Of a stretch of 64,000 nt of DNA, positions 24,475 to 36,700 are shown piece by piece. Position numbers and translations under genes: made by a program. Numbering within the stretch: the stretch's first letter is position 1; each line of letters starts with the position of its first letter. Location: contig CM062204.1 of NCBI GenBank assembly GCA_031216445.1, forward strand, positions 10,656,501 through 10,720,500, read 5' to 3'. The notes under the pieces were generated by a model that worked only from the letters and a program-made list of their open reading frames with translations, searched no databases and had not been told where the DNA came from. The stretch is from Lateolabrax maculatus. Lineage: Eukaryota > Chordata > Actinopteri > Acropomatiformes > Lateolabracidae.

Positions 24475-26109
24475 TCAGTCACCATCACTATCCTCCTCAG
24501 ATGACATTTCACTTGATGTCGAATCAAACCTTTGAGCCAGGAGGGGGCCCCTTTGATTTCCTGTCGGATGGCCAGTGCTTTGAGGAAACCGGCCCACTGG
24601 GAGCCGTTTATCCCTCTGATGATCCAAGAGCCACTGAGGTGCTGGGAGGACGGACGCACCAGTAGGTGGGTGTGGAAGAGGCCGACCCTCTCCTTGTATA
24701 AACTTGGCATTCTCAGCACCTTGTCCGTACACATAAGACCCCCCCACTGACTAGATTAGGTGGGGGAACGTAATAAGGCGCAATAGGTGGGTAAAATACA
24801 TTAGAAGGGAGTTTCTGATATGTATCCCGTCCTGGTTTACTGACAGAGACTGCAGGTGGAGGAGTGATGACTCCCGTGGAAGGATCATCAGTGCCGGGAA
24901 CAATCTGACATGGAGGACTCTCATTTCTTGTCTCGGCAGCAACAGTGTCTTCCACAAAGGACCCTAAGAAAATAAGCAATACAAATATGATTTGGCATCA
25001 CTCGCTGGACACTGAAGTTCGACCATGTGACGATGTGAAACTGTAGTCCTGAGAAATGAATTCATGTCATACCTTGTTTGCCATTTCCTCAAGTTTTTTG
25101 TTGATAGTTGGCAAGGTTATGCCTGACAGGACGAGCTCCTTGGAGAAAAGACAAATTAAGGAATTTTAATCATTTGGTTGTTTCAAACATTTAATTTATT
25201 CATTTAACTGTTCATTAAAATAAAACAAATACATTTAAAAGATAAATAAAATAAAATGAATAAACAAAAATTACATCAAGTTAAGTTGAAGAAGATTCAG
25301 CAACCCCCAGGCAGAATTATATTCTTGGCACTATGAGGGCCTTGAAAAAGCTTGGAGACATTTTTTCAGGTGACAACATTTACAGAAAATGTAATATCAA
25401 AGTTAAATGTAAATGCAAGCATAAAATGCGAGGGGAAAATCAGAAAAGCATACAAAAGGTTTGTTGGATTTGGACTTAGAAGTACTAGCTATATACAGGC
25501 CTGTATGTGCCCATATGGACACCAAACATAAAGCTGAATTATTTTATTATTTGGAATTTATTATACAGGCCCATTTTAATGCTAACTAGCATATATTCCA
25601 AACTTTAATCTTGATTGTTGCTATTGAATCATAACAATTTAATGATATACATGCATTTTTTTAAGATCTGACACCATGTTTTTAGAGGCTCAAACTGTTC
25701 AGACGTATTTTCTGTAGATATTTATTTCCCAGTATGATTCCCCTAAACCATTATTTCCCCTGTAGTGGGGAAATAATTTAATATATTTCATCTAAAAAAT
25801 ACTGGAACCAGCCTACAAAATATCCTAGAAATTATTCTCCCTGCAGGTTTCTATACCCCCAAATTCCCAGAAAACAATAGCCAAGTCAATTTTATTTATA
25901 CAACCAAAAATCACCTACGGAGGACTTGGCCTCAGTGTTACAGCCCTGGCCTCCTGACAGCAGTGATACAAATGTCTCTGTCCTCTGTACAATCAGCTAT
26001 TCCAAATAAATAATAATAAAGACTGATGGCTGAAACTCATCTTACCTGTGTGTAGTATCTTTGAGCACAGAAGACAAATCACAGCAACTTTCGTTATCAT
26101 CCATTCCAT
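24475..26109 (-). pseudogene. Disrupted ODAPH/SCPP-like secreted phosphoprotein gene
   Basis: Three exons on the minus strand. A signal-peptide exon, 26046-26109, starts MEWMITKVAVICLLC and ends phase 1. Exon 2, 25073-25138, is 66 nt. Exon 3 runs 24475-24963. Splice sites and phases agree throughout. Exon 3 encodes CQI, then TPPPAV, a Y/P-rich block (FYPPIAPYYVPPPN) and an acidic serine end (TSSEMSSEEDSDGD) with S-x-E sites typical of FAM20C-phosphorylated enamel/bone matrix proteins. Two breaks: TGA at 25089-25091 in exon 2, and a seven-base homopolymer at 24739-24745 that shifts frame between the two halves of exon 3. Human ODAPH shares CQI...TPPPA, a phosphoserine-rich C-terminus and proximity to G3BP2. 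Identity is inferred. It may be a true pseudogene, an intact gene with sequence errors, or another SCPP gene. Confidence 0.5.
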
Positions 26110-27580
26110 CGCTGACAGAAAATGTTCTGTCATAAAGACCCTCTGAGAAGCTTTTTAAAACAACGGGTGGGACTTTTTTTTGGTTTACATCTTATTAATT
26201 CGTGTTATGACTCAGGTGACATTTCTGAATATACTGTAATTATCATTTCTATAATCATATTTGATTGCTTAACTAACAACACTTCATCAACATAATCATA
26301 ATTACTTTAATGAGTGTACATGAATCAGCTTGTCTTATTTGTTTAAGTGTGGAGAAACCAGGTTTAGTGAGAAACGGTCTAAGCTCAGTGCTTTGGCTCT
26401 GTGAGTGACAACAATAAGAGGTACAGACTTCATGCACCCAGACAGAAGCTACTGTTGAGGACACTGAGGTCATGTCCTCATCCATAAAACATGGAAATTA
26501 CAGAGCTCCCATCCTAACCAACCAATGCTGATTACCAAAACATAGGAAATAAATACCTATAAAATAAAACCATAGTTAAACAACATAAAACTAGATTCTT
26601 CTAAGTACTGAAATAGTTGTTCCCTTATTTGTTTTGTAAATTGTTTTTGTATTACCTCTTGTACAACCTCTCCTTTAATGCTACTTAACACTTCTACTCC
26701 ACTCCTATTCAGACAAATATGGTACATTTTGACAGCTGTCTAGTTTGAGATTTTATATGCAAAACATATGATTTGTAAGTTTATAAAATATAAAGCAACC
26801 CAACAGCGAAGACCCAGGAACTAACAAGCACTCTTTTCCTTGAATAGTACTTTCCCCCATGTTTGCACAATGTCAAATTTGTGCCTGGAAATTTGATCTA
26901 ATACACATTTTGTTACAAATGTATGTAAGCACAGTATTAACTGACACAATAAAGGTCTTAAAGCTGTATTTAGACACACAGACTATATAATATATGCTAA
27001 TATATATTCTGAATATAAAACACCTGTGCTTTAAATTTTCACTTTCAACTTTACCAGTAGCCTTATGGAGTATTTCTGCATTATTATTATTGTGCATTAT
27101 TTCCACTTCACTTCTGCCTCTGTATGATCCCTCACACAGTGATGGGTTTATTGATCTCTTTTTTTTTTTTTTTCCCAAATTTCTTTATTCATTTTCTGCA
27201 GACAGTACAGGAAGGTAACTCAGCATCATCCTACGTCAGAGCGTCTGCCTTAGAAAAACAGAACAAGACAATACCCCGACATGAACCCCACTATCCCTCC
27301 CCACAGCCCATGTCAGATGCAGTCACAGTAAACAAGTAAATTGTTACATAGCAACATAAGTAGATAATGTACATTAAGACACAATAGAGTAAAACATTAA
27401 AGTAACAAAACAGAAGGGGGGGAAATTAATAATAATAAATAAATAAATAAAAAACAGTGACACTATTGCTAATATAAGCCAGTAGTGGGTTCCAGGTGTA
27501 TTGATCTCTGTATTGGTTATTGTTATGGCCTATAAGCTGCTCTGGCCCTTTAAATAACCCAACACCTTCCTGCTGCTCAG
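26110..27580. other. Intergenic, repeat-rich, no gene seen
   Basis: AT-rich DNA between the ODAPH/SCPP-like gene and the USO1 promoter. It contains an (AAT/AAAT)n tract at about 27427-27452 and poly-T near 27160. No frame has splice or domain support. Confidence 0.5.
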
Positions 27581-27597
27581 CCACGTAGCGCCACGTC

Positions 27598-27611
27598 TGC
27601 GCGCATGCGCA
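27598..27611 (+). promoter_or_regulatory. USO1: NRF1-type site in USO1 promoter
   Basis: TGCGCGCATGCGCA contains the palindromic NRF1 consensus GCGCATGCGC about 175 bases before the USO1 ATG. It lies in a CpG-rich, TATA-less region (about 27590-27960) and is typical of housekeeping genes. Confidence 0.6.
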
Positions 27612-27784
27612 GTGCCCTCGCAGCTGTGTTCCGGGGTCGGACAGCGAGTGAAACACAGACAGACAGAAACCATCGCTGTGTCGCTTTCTCTCCCCCTTTT
27701 TTTCCCCTATCCGCGTAGTTATTAAAGGGAGCAGTGAGGGGGGTTTTTTTTCCCGAAGATACGGCACCGAGAGGACGTGCGGAG

Positions 27785-30700
27785 ATGAACTTCTTCAGAG
27801 GAGTGATGGGGGGGCAGACCGCCGGGCCGCAGCCGTCCGGAGCGGAGACGGTAGGAAAACCTGCCCGGTTAGCTTCGGCTACACAACGTTTCCTCCGCCG
27901 CCGTCAACCTGACGAACCACACACACACACAGGGATAAAAACCCGTGTGTGTTTTACACCCAGGGGTTATTTCTCCTCTCTGAAGGACTCCCGTGATGTT
28001 ATGTTTGGGAGTCTGAGGCCTTTCGAGATCGGGAACAGCGAGCCGCAGTCAGGAGGCTAACGTAGCTTATCTGTCAGGCTGACATGTCTGATGATGTCTT
28101 TCACAGACGTGTAGCTGTGATGAATGGGATCATGGAGGAGAGGAAATTGGGGGGAAACAAGGAGCATTAAGAGTATCAGCTGTCAGTCATTCAAGCAACA
28201 TCTTCCCGCAGTGTCTTTGTTTTCAAGTGAACTCCAACAAAACAGAAGCTAAATATATTAATATCCACGTAAAAGAGGCCTTTTTCTGTCTATTCACTGT
28301 TGTGTAGTGCTGCGACTTACAATTGCTTTTATTATCGATTTATCTGCTGATTATTTGCTTGGTTTACTGTTTAGTCCAAACAAATGTCATAATTTCTTAT
28401 CACCATTTTCCAGAGTCCAAGGTGACATATTGTTGTTCAACACCCAAAGATATTTATTTCTGAGAGATATAAAATAAATACAAGTAGCAAACCCTCACAG
28501 GGTGTAATCCTAGTGTGGAACAACATCTTAATGTACAGCAGCATATCAGATGTCTGCAGATTATTGTATCTGAGACACTATTCTGTTTGGCTTCGCTGGC
28601 ATTGCAGGAGAGTTGCAGCCACATAATCAGATCTGTCTGTAAACATTCCTGTTTTGGCTCTTCAGAAAGGCAGCTTGTCCTTCCTGCAGAATGCACAGTT
28701 CATTTATTAAGACACTGTGTCACATTTTCACAGCAGCTCTGTCTTTCCCGCTACTTGTGTTTAATGTGTGAGCTAGTGAATCATATTAACAGTAAATTTA
28801 CTGCATTGTTCGTGCAGGTTGTGACCATGTTTTTTTTTCTGCCTTTCTCTCCTGTCAATCATCCCACAACCCCTCAGTCCAAAAAGAAAAAGAAAAGAGG
28901 GAAAAAGAGGCAGAAATGCAAGCAGAGTAAATAATGATTCCTCTGTTGACAGATCCAGAAGTTGTGTGACCGGGTAGCATCCTCGACGCTCCTAGAAGAC
29001 CGCAGAGATGCTGTCCGGGCTCTCAAGTCCCTCTCTAAGGTAAAGTATGAAGACAAAGTTACTGAAAACAGGTGCAGGAGAAATGCACCCAGTTACCAGT
29101 GTTATTAGATACACCAAGCTAAGAGTAATGCAGACCAATACAACATTCCTGCAATAAATACTACATTCATGAAGGTTGTGATGAAACTGTTATAGAGAGG
29201 TATTGATTTAACTGTATGATCATTCTGGAGGTTGTGGTTCTGCTGAATTGTGTTTGGTTTTAATGACTTTCGAATTTCAAATACTTATTCTACCGTCATT
29301 GGAACAAATGGGGTGGGTGGACAATAAACTAGAAAAACTTCTCAGTAAAAACAGCAGTTTAAATAAAAACTGAACATTACAACCTTCTTAAATGTCGGAT
29401 TTTATTGCAGGGCTGATTTGTGTTAATCAACATTAGTGATGCTGCCAGTTCTTATTTCTTTTATTCAGTAGGTGTTAGAAGTAGCAGGAGAAGATAACTG
29501 TGGAGTTTCCCTGTATTAATGTAATGTAAATTAATGGGGACATTTGTGAATGTTTTCTCCTCTGTCACACTGTAGATAAAACTCTCATTTGTCAAACTCT
29601 GCTGATTAAATGAGCTAATCATTGACATAGATGTCTGCAAAGCCATCTTTCAGTTCTGTTCATGGACAGTTTTTTTACTGGCTGCCCCATCAACCAAGAG
29701 TAATGAGTTTATCAGGCATGAATAAGGGGTTTAGGGTTGCACATTAACAGCCAGGCATGTCCGTGCTTTCAGAAACACAGACGTGGATGTGTACACTTCC
29801 TGTATTTTATACCAAGTTCATGATTGTTATTTTCTTTTGTCCACGTTGATTGAAATTCCTTTATTTTTAAAGATGTCTTGTGAATAGTGGGTTATTGATC
29901 TTATGAGTATTATTAAAGTACTACTGGTGGTTTATAAAGCACAGAGTTGTTTAGGGACAAAAAACATTTCTTATATGCTGCAATGTTATGAACCGTCCAG
30001 AGCTAATCCTAAATCAAAATTATATATGTCTTTTTATATTTCCTCGTGTTTCTTTTATGTCTTAGTGCCTTTGCTTTAGTGTTATATACATATATAACAC
30101 TTTGAATTGCTTTGTTGTTGAAAGGTGCTATACAGATAAACTTGGTTTGCCTTCTCTATTATCTTTTTTAGAAATATCGCATGGAAGTTGGCACACAGGC
30201 GATGGATCACTTGATTAACATACTGCAAACTGACAGGTATGTTGATGTAGTATTTTGTGTGTTTTAGTTTGGTCTGTTATCTATTATGTTGGCCTTAAAA
30301 GGACTTTCTGTTTGGCTTGACTCAAGTTCTGTTAACAATAAACCGGTGTTTTGTTAACCCTCTGTTTCTTCCTTCCAATTGAACAGATCTGACTCTGAAA
30401 TCCTTGGCTATGCTTTGGACACACTGTACAACATCATCTGCAACGATGAGGAGGAGGAGCAAGGTATGAAATGATCCCACAAGTAATAATTCACCTTAAA
30501 TCATTTGAAGATAATTCCGCCTCATTGTGTGGCCACTGTAAAGCCACTGTTATGTTTGCATGTGTGAATTCAATTAATGTCAACTGGACATCAGCCAATT
30601 TGCATTCCCTTCTTCTGTACACTGATAATGACTGCTTTATATAAAGATTCTCGTCTCTCTTCTTTTTCCATGTTTTAACCCTACAGATGAATCGGAAGGT

Positions 30701-33700
30701 AAAACTCTTTGACTGTGCATGATGCCACTGCCTCCCCCTAACCACCAGCAGCACAAATCATAGGTTCCTCTTGGTTGGGTTGTGTAAAAAGAGCACATTA
30801 ATAGTACACCTTCTGCAGTGTACAGATTGCAAATAGCTGCTACATTTCAAGGCTGTGTTTTGGTTGTTGTCATGGCATGTCTTCACAAGAATCAATCAGT
30901 TGATGCTACACTTATTTAGAGTGGTCAAAAATGAATGCTAGCTTTTGGGTAAGGCTTTAAACTTACTCTCCCCCCGCTCTCGCAGACGCAGTAACACCTC
31001 TCCCTGTTTCAGGGAAGCAAAAGAATGTTTCCATGCCTGGTCAGTACTGAAACCAAGCTATCTATGCAGTAGTTACTGCTAGATTACTAACTTAACTAAA
31101 ATTAGCTGGCACTAGAAAAGTGACTAGAAGGTGTTTGGGTAGTAACAAGATGGCTTCACTAATACAATGACATCCCCGAGCCTGGGTGTCTGGTAATATG
31201 TCATTGCTCCTTTGTTTCCATCACATTTTAATACCTGGTTGTTTTTACACTGTTGTGGTGACATTTCACTGTTTCATTTTGTTTGATCCTTAAGTGTTTT
31301 TTCCGTGGTACTTAATTTTTTGTTGTGATACATTTGGATTGTTCGTAAAAGGGACACATGGCCTATACATTTCTGCTACATCTGTTGTAATGCCTATTTA
31401 CACATCCAACACACTCAGAGCAAAATTTGCATACATTTGGGTTGTCTCTCTGGCCACCAGGCAAGTCAAATATTCACTCTCTTTTAGATCTGATTTTGGT
31501 CTCAACCAGATATCTGGCTCTAGCTGCTAAATGCTCCACTATGTTCACCAGCGGGTCGCTAGCTTTTTTCTGTCTGCTGTTTGCTGCTTTTGCTGGCAAA
31601 TGAGTGGGGAGCTCTGGGCGCACGCAACATAGAGGAAAGTCAAACATTATTAATTTGCATATACTACCCACATTGTAATGATACGAAGCCGGTTGAACAC
31701 TGACTAAGTATCTTTTTAAGTTATGGCCAGATTACTTATTAGGTGGGATACACACCTGTTCTCAGTGCAGTGGTGTTGCTCACCAGCTTGTGACACGAAG
31801 GCTCTCAGCTCATCCCAAATTAAATGTTTTTAACCCTACGGAGCTCACTCTGTTCACCCTCCCATCCGTCCCTCATCTGTGTGTCGCCCTTTTTTTCCCC
31901 AGAAGGCTTGTTCACAAGTATCATCCTGAGCATCTGCACATTTATTGATTGGATTCACATATTCCTTGTAAAGTCATTATTCAGTAGCAGAAAATTACCA
32001 GTGATAAACACAAATTATTGGAAGATTTAATAATTTTTGCTGTCCAACTCAGGCTGATTGCTTTGAACAAACCAACTGGTTTCCTCACTAGACTGATGAC
32101 TTCTGCTCTAGTATTCATTAGAGACGTGACTAATTTCAGCTTTCAATCTCCTTCACAGATGAGGCTGCCCAGAAGCAGGCAGATGACCTGGGTGCCCAGT
32201 TCACAGACACGTTCATTCAGGACCCCGAACATGTGACCCTGCTTCTCACTCTGTTGGAGGTACTCAACTGTTTCTGCTCCAATGGCAAGAGGTCTGTGTT
32301 TTTATATCTGTACTGCATGACGTATTTATGCGTTGATGTGATTTTTAGGAGTTTGACTTCCATGTACGTTGGCCCGGGGTGAAGCTATTGACTGCAATCC
32401 TGAAGAACCAGGGTACCCAGGTCCAGGGTATCATTCTGGTCAGCCCCATGGGTGAGTTTCTCCTTTCCACATCTGATCAAACGTGTTTTGTTATGTCAGA
32501 ATTTTACCCAGGACCTGCACCCTTCAGTCATATATCTACAATTCTGTATCCCTTTACTGAAGTCATCTGTTAGCTCAGTTTTTCAATATTTTCTTGAGAA
32601 TCTTTACTTCAACTAGTATTTAACAGCCCTTTTCATTTGTGTATCCATCTGCAGGTGTTTCCAGATTGATGGACCTATTGGCAGACTCTAGAGAAGTAAT
32701 TCGCAATGATGTGAGTACTTGTCCCTGCTGTTTAAGCTTCCATTTTATAATATACCATCTCTGAAAGCCTCTGAAACTAAGGTTACTTTTAGACAATACA
32801 GCCCTTTTTGTCATGACAGTAGACAAGTTTTCAGGAGCTGCATGACAATCTGTTTTTCTACTTCCAACAGGGCTTGTTGTTGCTTCAACAGCTGACCAAA
32901 AGCAATGCTGCCATTCAGAAAATTGTGGCATTTGAAAACGCATTTGAGCGTCTTTTAGATATCATCACAGAAGAAGGCAGCAGTGATGGAGGTAAAAGGA
33001 TTTTGAAATTTTAAAGTTTATATTATATTCTATACAGAATTGTCTAAATTTGAATACAGTTTCTTGTATTTTGTATAATTAATTGATTGTCTTGACATAC
33101 ATTGTTTTCCCCTGGTGCAGGTATCGTGGTGGAGGACTGTTTGCTGCTGCTGCTCAACCTGCTAAAGAACAACAGCTCCAATCAGAACTTCTTTAAGGAG
33201 GGCTCCTACATTCAGAGAATGAAGCCCTGGTTTGAGGTCGGAGATGATAACTCTGGCTGGTCTGCACAGAAGGTCACCAACCTTCACCTCATGCTGCAGG
33301 TAACGCAGAACCGTCATGCTGACTTGTTGCTTTAACCAATTTACGAATTAAACAAGCACAATAATGGGATACTGTTTTGCTAAAATCCTTCACAATGTTC
33401 TGTTCCCAGTTGGTGCGTGTCATGGTGTCTCCAGTGAACTCTCCTGGAGCTACAGCCAGCTGTCAGAAGTCCATGTACCAGTGTGGTCTGCTGCAGCAGC
33501 TGTGTACCATCCTCATGGCCACTGGTGTGCCTGCTGACATCCTCACTGAGGTAATTACAGTAGTTCTTAAAATGTATTACCCAACACAGAGAACAATAGT
33601 TGCTTTCTCAGAGGGTTTGACTCCTTTGAGACATTCAAGCTTGTGATCCGGCCTCTTTCTTTCAGACCATCAACACTGTATCAGAGGTTATCAGAGGCTC

Positions 33701-36700
33701 ACAGGTCAACCAGGACTACTTTGCATCTGTTAACGCTCCTTCAAACCCACCAAGGTAAGACACAACCAATGCACCAAGATATTAAATCGCCCATATCCAT
33801 CTGATCCTTCTGTACAGACCTAACTTTCTCTCTGATCTCTCCTTCCTCTGCCCGTAGACCAGCCATCGTGGTGCTGCTCATGTCCATGGTGAATGAGAGA
33901 CAACCATTTGTGCTTCGTTGCGCAGTCCTCTACTGTTTCCAGTGTTTCCTCTACAAAAACCAGAAAGGCCAGGGGGAGATTGTGGCTACGCTGCTGCCCT
34001 CCACCATTGATGGTCAGTTATACCAAGTTGAGAACTTAGAAGTGGCATTATCCGTTGTTTAGCAGTCATTTTCAAGAGATTGTAGACAAATTGTGCAGAG
34101 AAGACATCATCAATCCAGTAGGTTAATCAATTTTATGACTGCAGTGTCTGGAGAAAAAAAAACTAGCAGTACTTGTGGGTGTAGGAGAAGTATCTTGCAC
34201 ACAGATTTCTTCTAAAAGTTATGAGAAAGTGGGATATTGAAGTTAGGCCTGGAGCTGAATGTGGTTTAAGTGTGCACAGTGCACATTACTACACTTACTG
34301 ATGGATTCTGCCTGATACCTTCAGCTTTATTTATGTATTAAAAGTTATTTAATTACTGACTCACTCACTTTCTTCACCAGCCAATTCCATCTCAGCGGGC
34401 CAGCTGCTGTGCGGAGGCCTGTTCTCAGCAGACTCCCTGTCCAACTGGTGTGCCGCTGTGGCCTTGGCTCACGCCCTGCAGGACAACCTCACCCAGAAGG
34501 AGCAGCTGCTGAGGGTCCAATTGGCCACCAGCCTGGGAAAGCCCCCTGTCTCCCTGCTGCAGCAGTGCACCAACATCCTCTCCCAGGTAGGACACCAACA
34601 GAGACACTTAGCTGCTAGACATGCTTACAGGTTTCGTGTGTCCGGGTAGGAAGGACTGTGTAAGAACTGAGGGATATTTCTGGCAAATAAACAAAGTTAA
34701 TACTGAAGTGTCAACAACAGTGAATAGAACACATCATTGTGGTTTTGCAGGGAGATAAGATCGTCCGGCGGGTAAGTAACATGTGTGTGCACTGCATCTG
34801 TGTGTGTTTTGAGTGTGGGCGGCAGCTATGCTGGTTATTTTGGCTTGCCATCTGTAGAAGGGGTCTCGTTGGCCCACCTGTTGCGGGATCTTGCTTCCCT
34901 TTAACTCTTTACTACCCCTTCTTCGTCCTTAACTTATAGCTATGACCCCGTTCTTCCTCATTAGGGTGGCACACAGGTGCACTCCTCCCCACAGATTTGG
35001 AAGCTCTAGTTGCTCTCACTGTGTTCATTAGTGGAGTGTGGGGAAGTACACAAGTGGGCACCCAAGAGAGGGATAGATAAAAGCATTATTTTGTGGTTTT
35101 ATCTCCACTAATGTCATCGTAACACCTACTTTAAGCTGTGACCTTGGACCGTTTTGCTGTGCTGCAAGCCCTTCTCTGTCTGTTCAGAAAGTGTGTGTTG
35201 CAGTGGGTTTTTGGGCCTTTTCCTTTTCAAGTGAGACTTCTCTCTACTCTTGTTTGTCTTGTTCTCTTATATCTATGTATGCGCTAACAAATGTGCAGTG
35301 CATTTGCCAAGGGAGTTCACTTAAGAGGATTATTCTGTTTTTACTGTGGATTCAGATGGTTTTAAAAGATGGTTTGAGAGTTTTAATTTTAGTGTTGAGA
35401 TGAAACTATTCGGCCATACTTACCAACCATCATGGTTTCCCTGGGAGTTACTTAGATGCATTACTCTCTTCATGCATCCAGTGGAGTTGCCAATTCTTCT
35501 GTTTTCAAAGACTCCCATTGCAGAATCTACAATGGGAGTCTTTGGCTGCCTGGTAAAATGCATGAACTTACGTGCACCTTACTGGTGAAACTCCTTGCTT
35601 TTGGCTATCTTAGTTTCAAGTGAGGTCTGGATCAGGGGAAACCGGGTCTTCTCCAGGGCACCCACGTTACTTCATAAAGTTAAGCCAGGAGAAGTAATGA
35701 GGAGGGCCTGAGTGGGTCCGAGGATACTTAAGAGTCCCCAGCTGAGCACAGATGTGTTGGAGTTTTCACTGGACAACAAGAGGGTTACCTCGGTGTGGCT
35801 GTGTGTTGTGGGGAGGAAGGCTTGTCAGGCTTTCTTAGAGTCATTCTTTTATGGGCAATGGCAATAGAAACCTGCAGGGTGGGTGACTGGGAGGAGTAGC
35901 CTGTGGTGCTTTGTTATTTAATTACAAAGTGCAGTGAGGTTAAACTGTGAATATCTGCTTGAGGCCCATGTCCGTGAGGTCTTCAACTACCACCACTAGT
36001 TTTTCCTGTTTCCCATGGTACATCGGGGACATGAAATCTGAGTGCTCAGAGTTTTGGCCAAAATCTTCTGTGTCGGAGGAGTATTGGGAAGCGATGGAGA
36101 ATCACTTTTAGTTGCCATGGTACTCCTCCCTCTTTTGGTTGGAAGCACATTGCTGCTTCAAGTGGGGGAATTTGAAGCATACTTTATTAGGGTCTTGTTT
36201 ATTAGTGAGGGTAAGACGGAGTGGGAGATTGACCAGTGAATCGGTTTCCGGACTCTCAGTGTTTGGGCTTTCTCAAAGAGGCATGTTTAGGAGCTCAGCG
36301 GCTGAATATAACTCCCAGCGAAGGTGGTTCAGACATATAAACAGGTTTCCTTCTGGACACCAGCCCGTGGAGGTATTCCAGACACATCCAACAATGCTCC
36401 CACCCCAAACCCTGGCTGTGATATCCTCCTGACTGTAGGAGCCCCCAGGCTGACAAGAATGTAGTCAGTTAGGTTTGAGAGTTAAAGGTAATGTGTGATG
36501 TTGGGTCAAAATGGCTTTCTCCATTGTAACGATGGTTTTCAGTTTTGAAGGAAAGGCTGTGTCTTTATTGTTCTCACCTGAGTTCATTTTAAAGGTTTCA
36601 GTGACTAAATGGAGTCTTTTTAACTCACAGGCTGTAGTTTTAACCACAGTCACCCAAACAAACGCATACAAAAGCACATTATAGGATTGTTTTGCAGAGG

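Noticed and set aside
24402..24734. Open frame in the alternative frame of the ODAPH/SCPP-like exon 3
   Set aside because: Its composition is ordinary, while the overlapping frame ends in the SSEE acidic tail expected of a secreted phosphoprotein. It is treated as the shadow.
25089..25091. TGA as a selenocysteine codon
   Set aside because: No SECIS-like context was recognised and the protein type is not a selenoprotein.
35415..35470. ATACTTACC...GGTTTCCC stretch recalling U1 snRNA
   Set aside because: Spacing and most of the sequence do not fit U1, and no Sm site or stem pattern follows.
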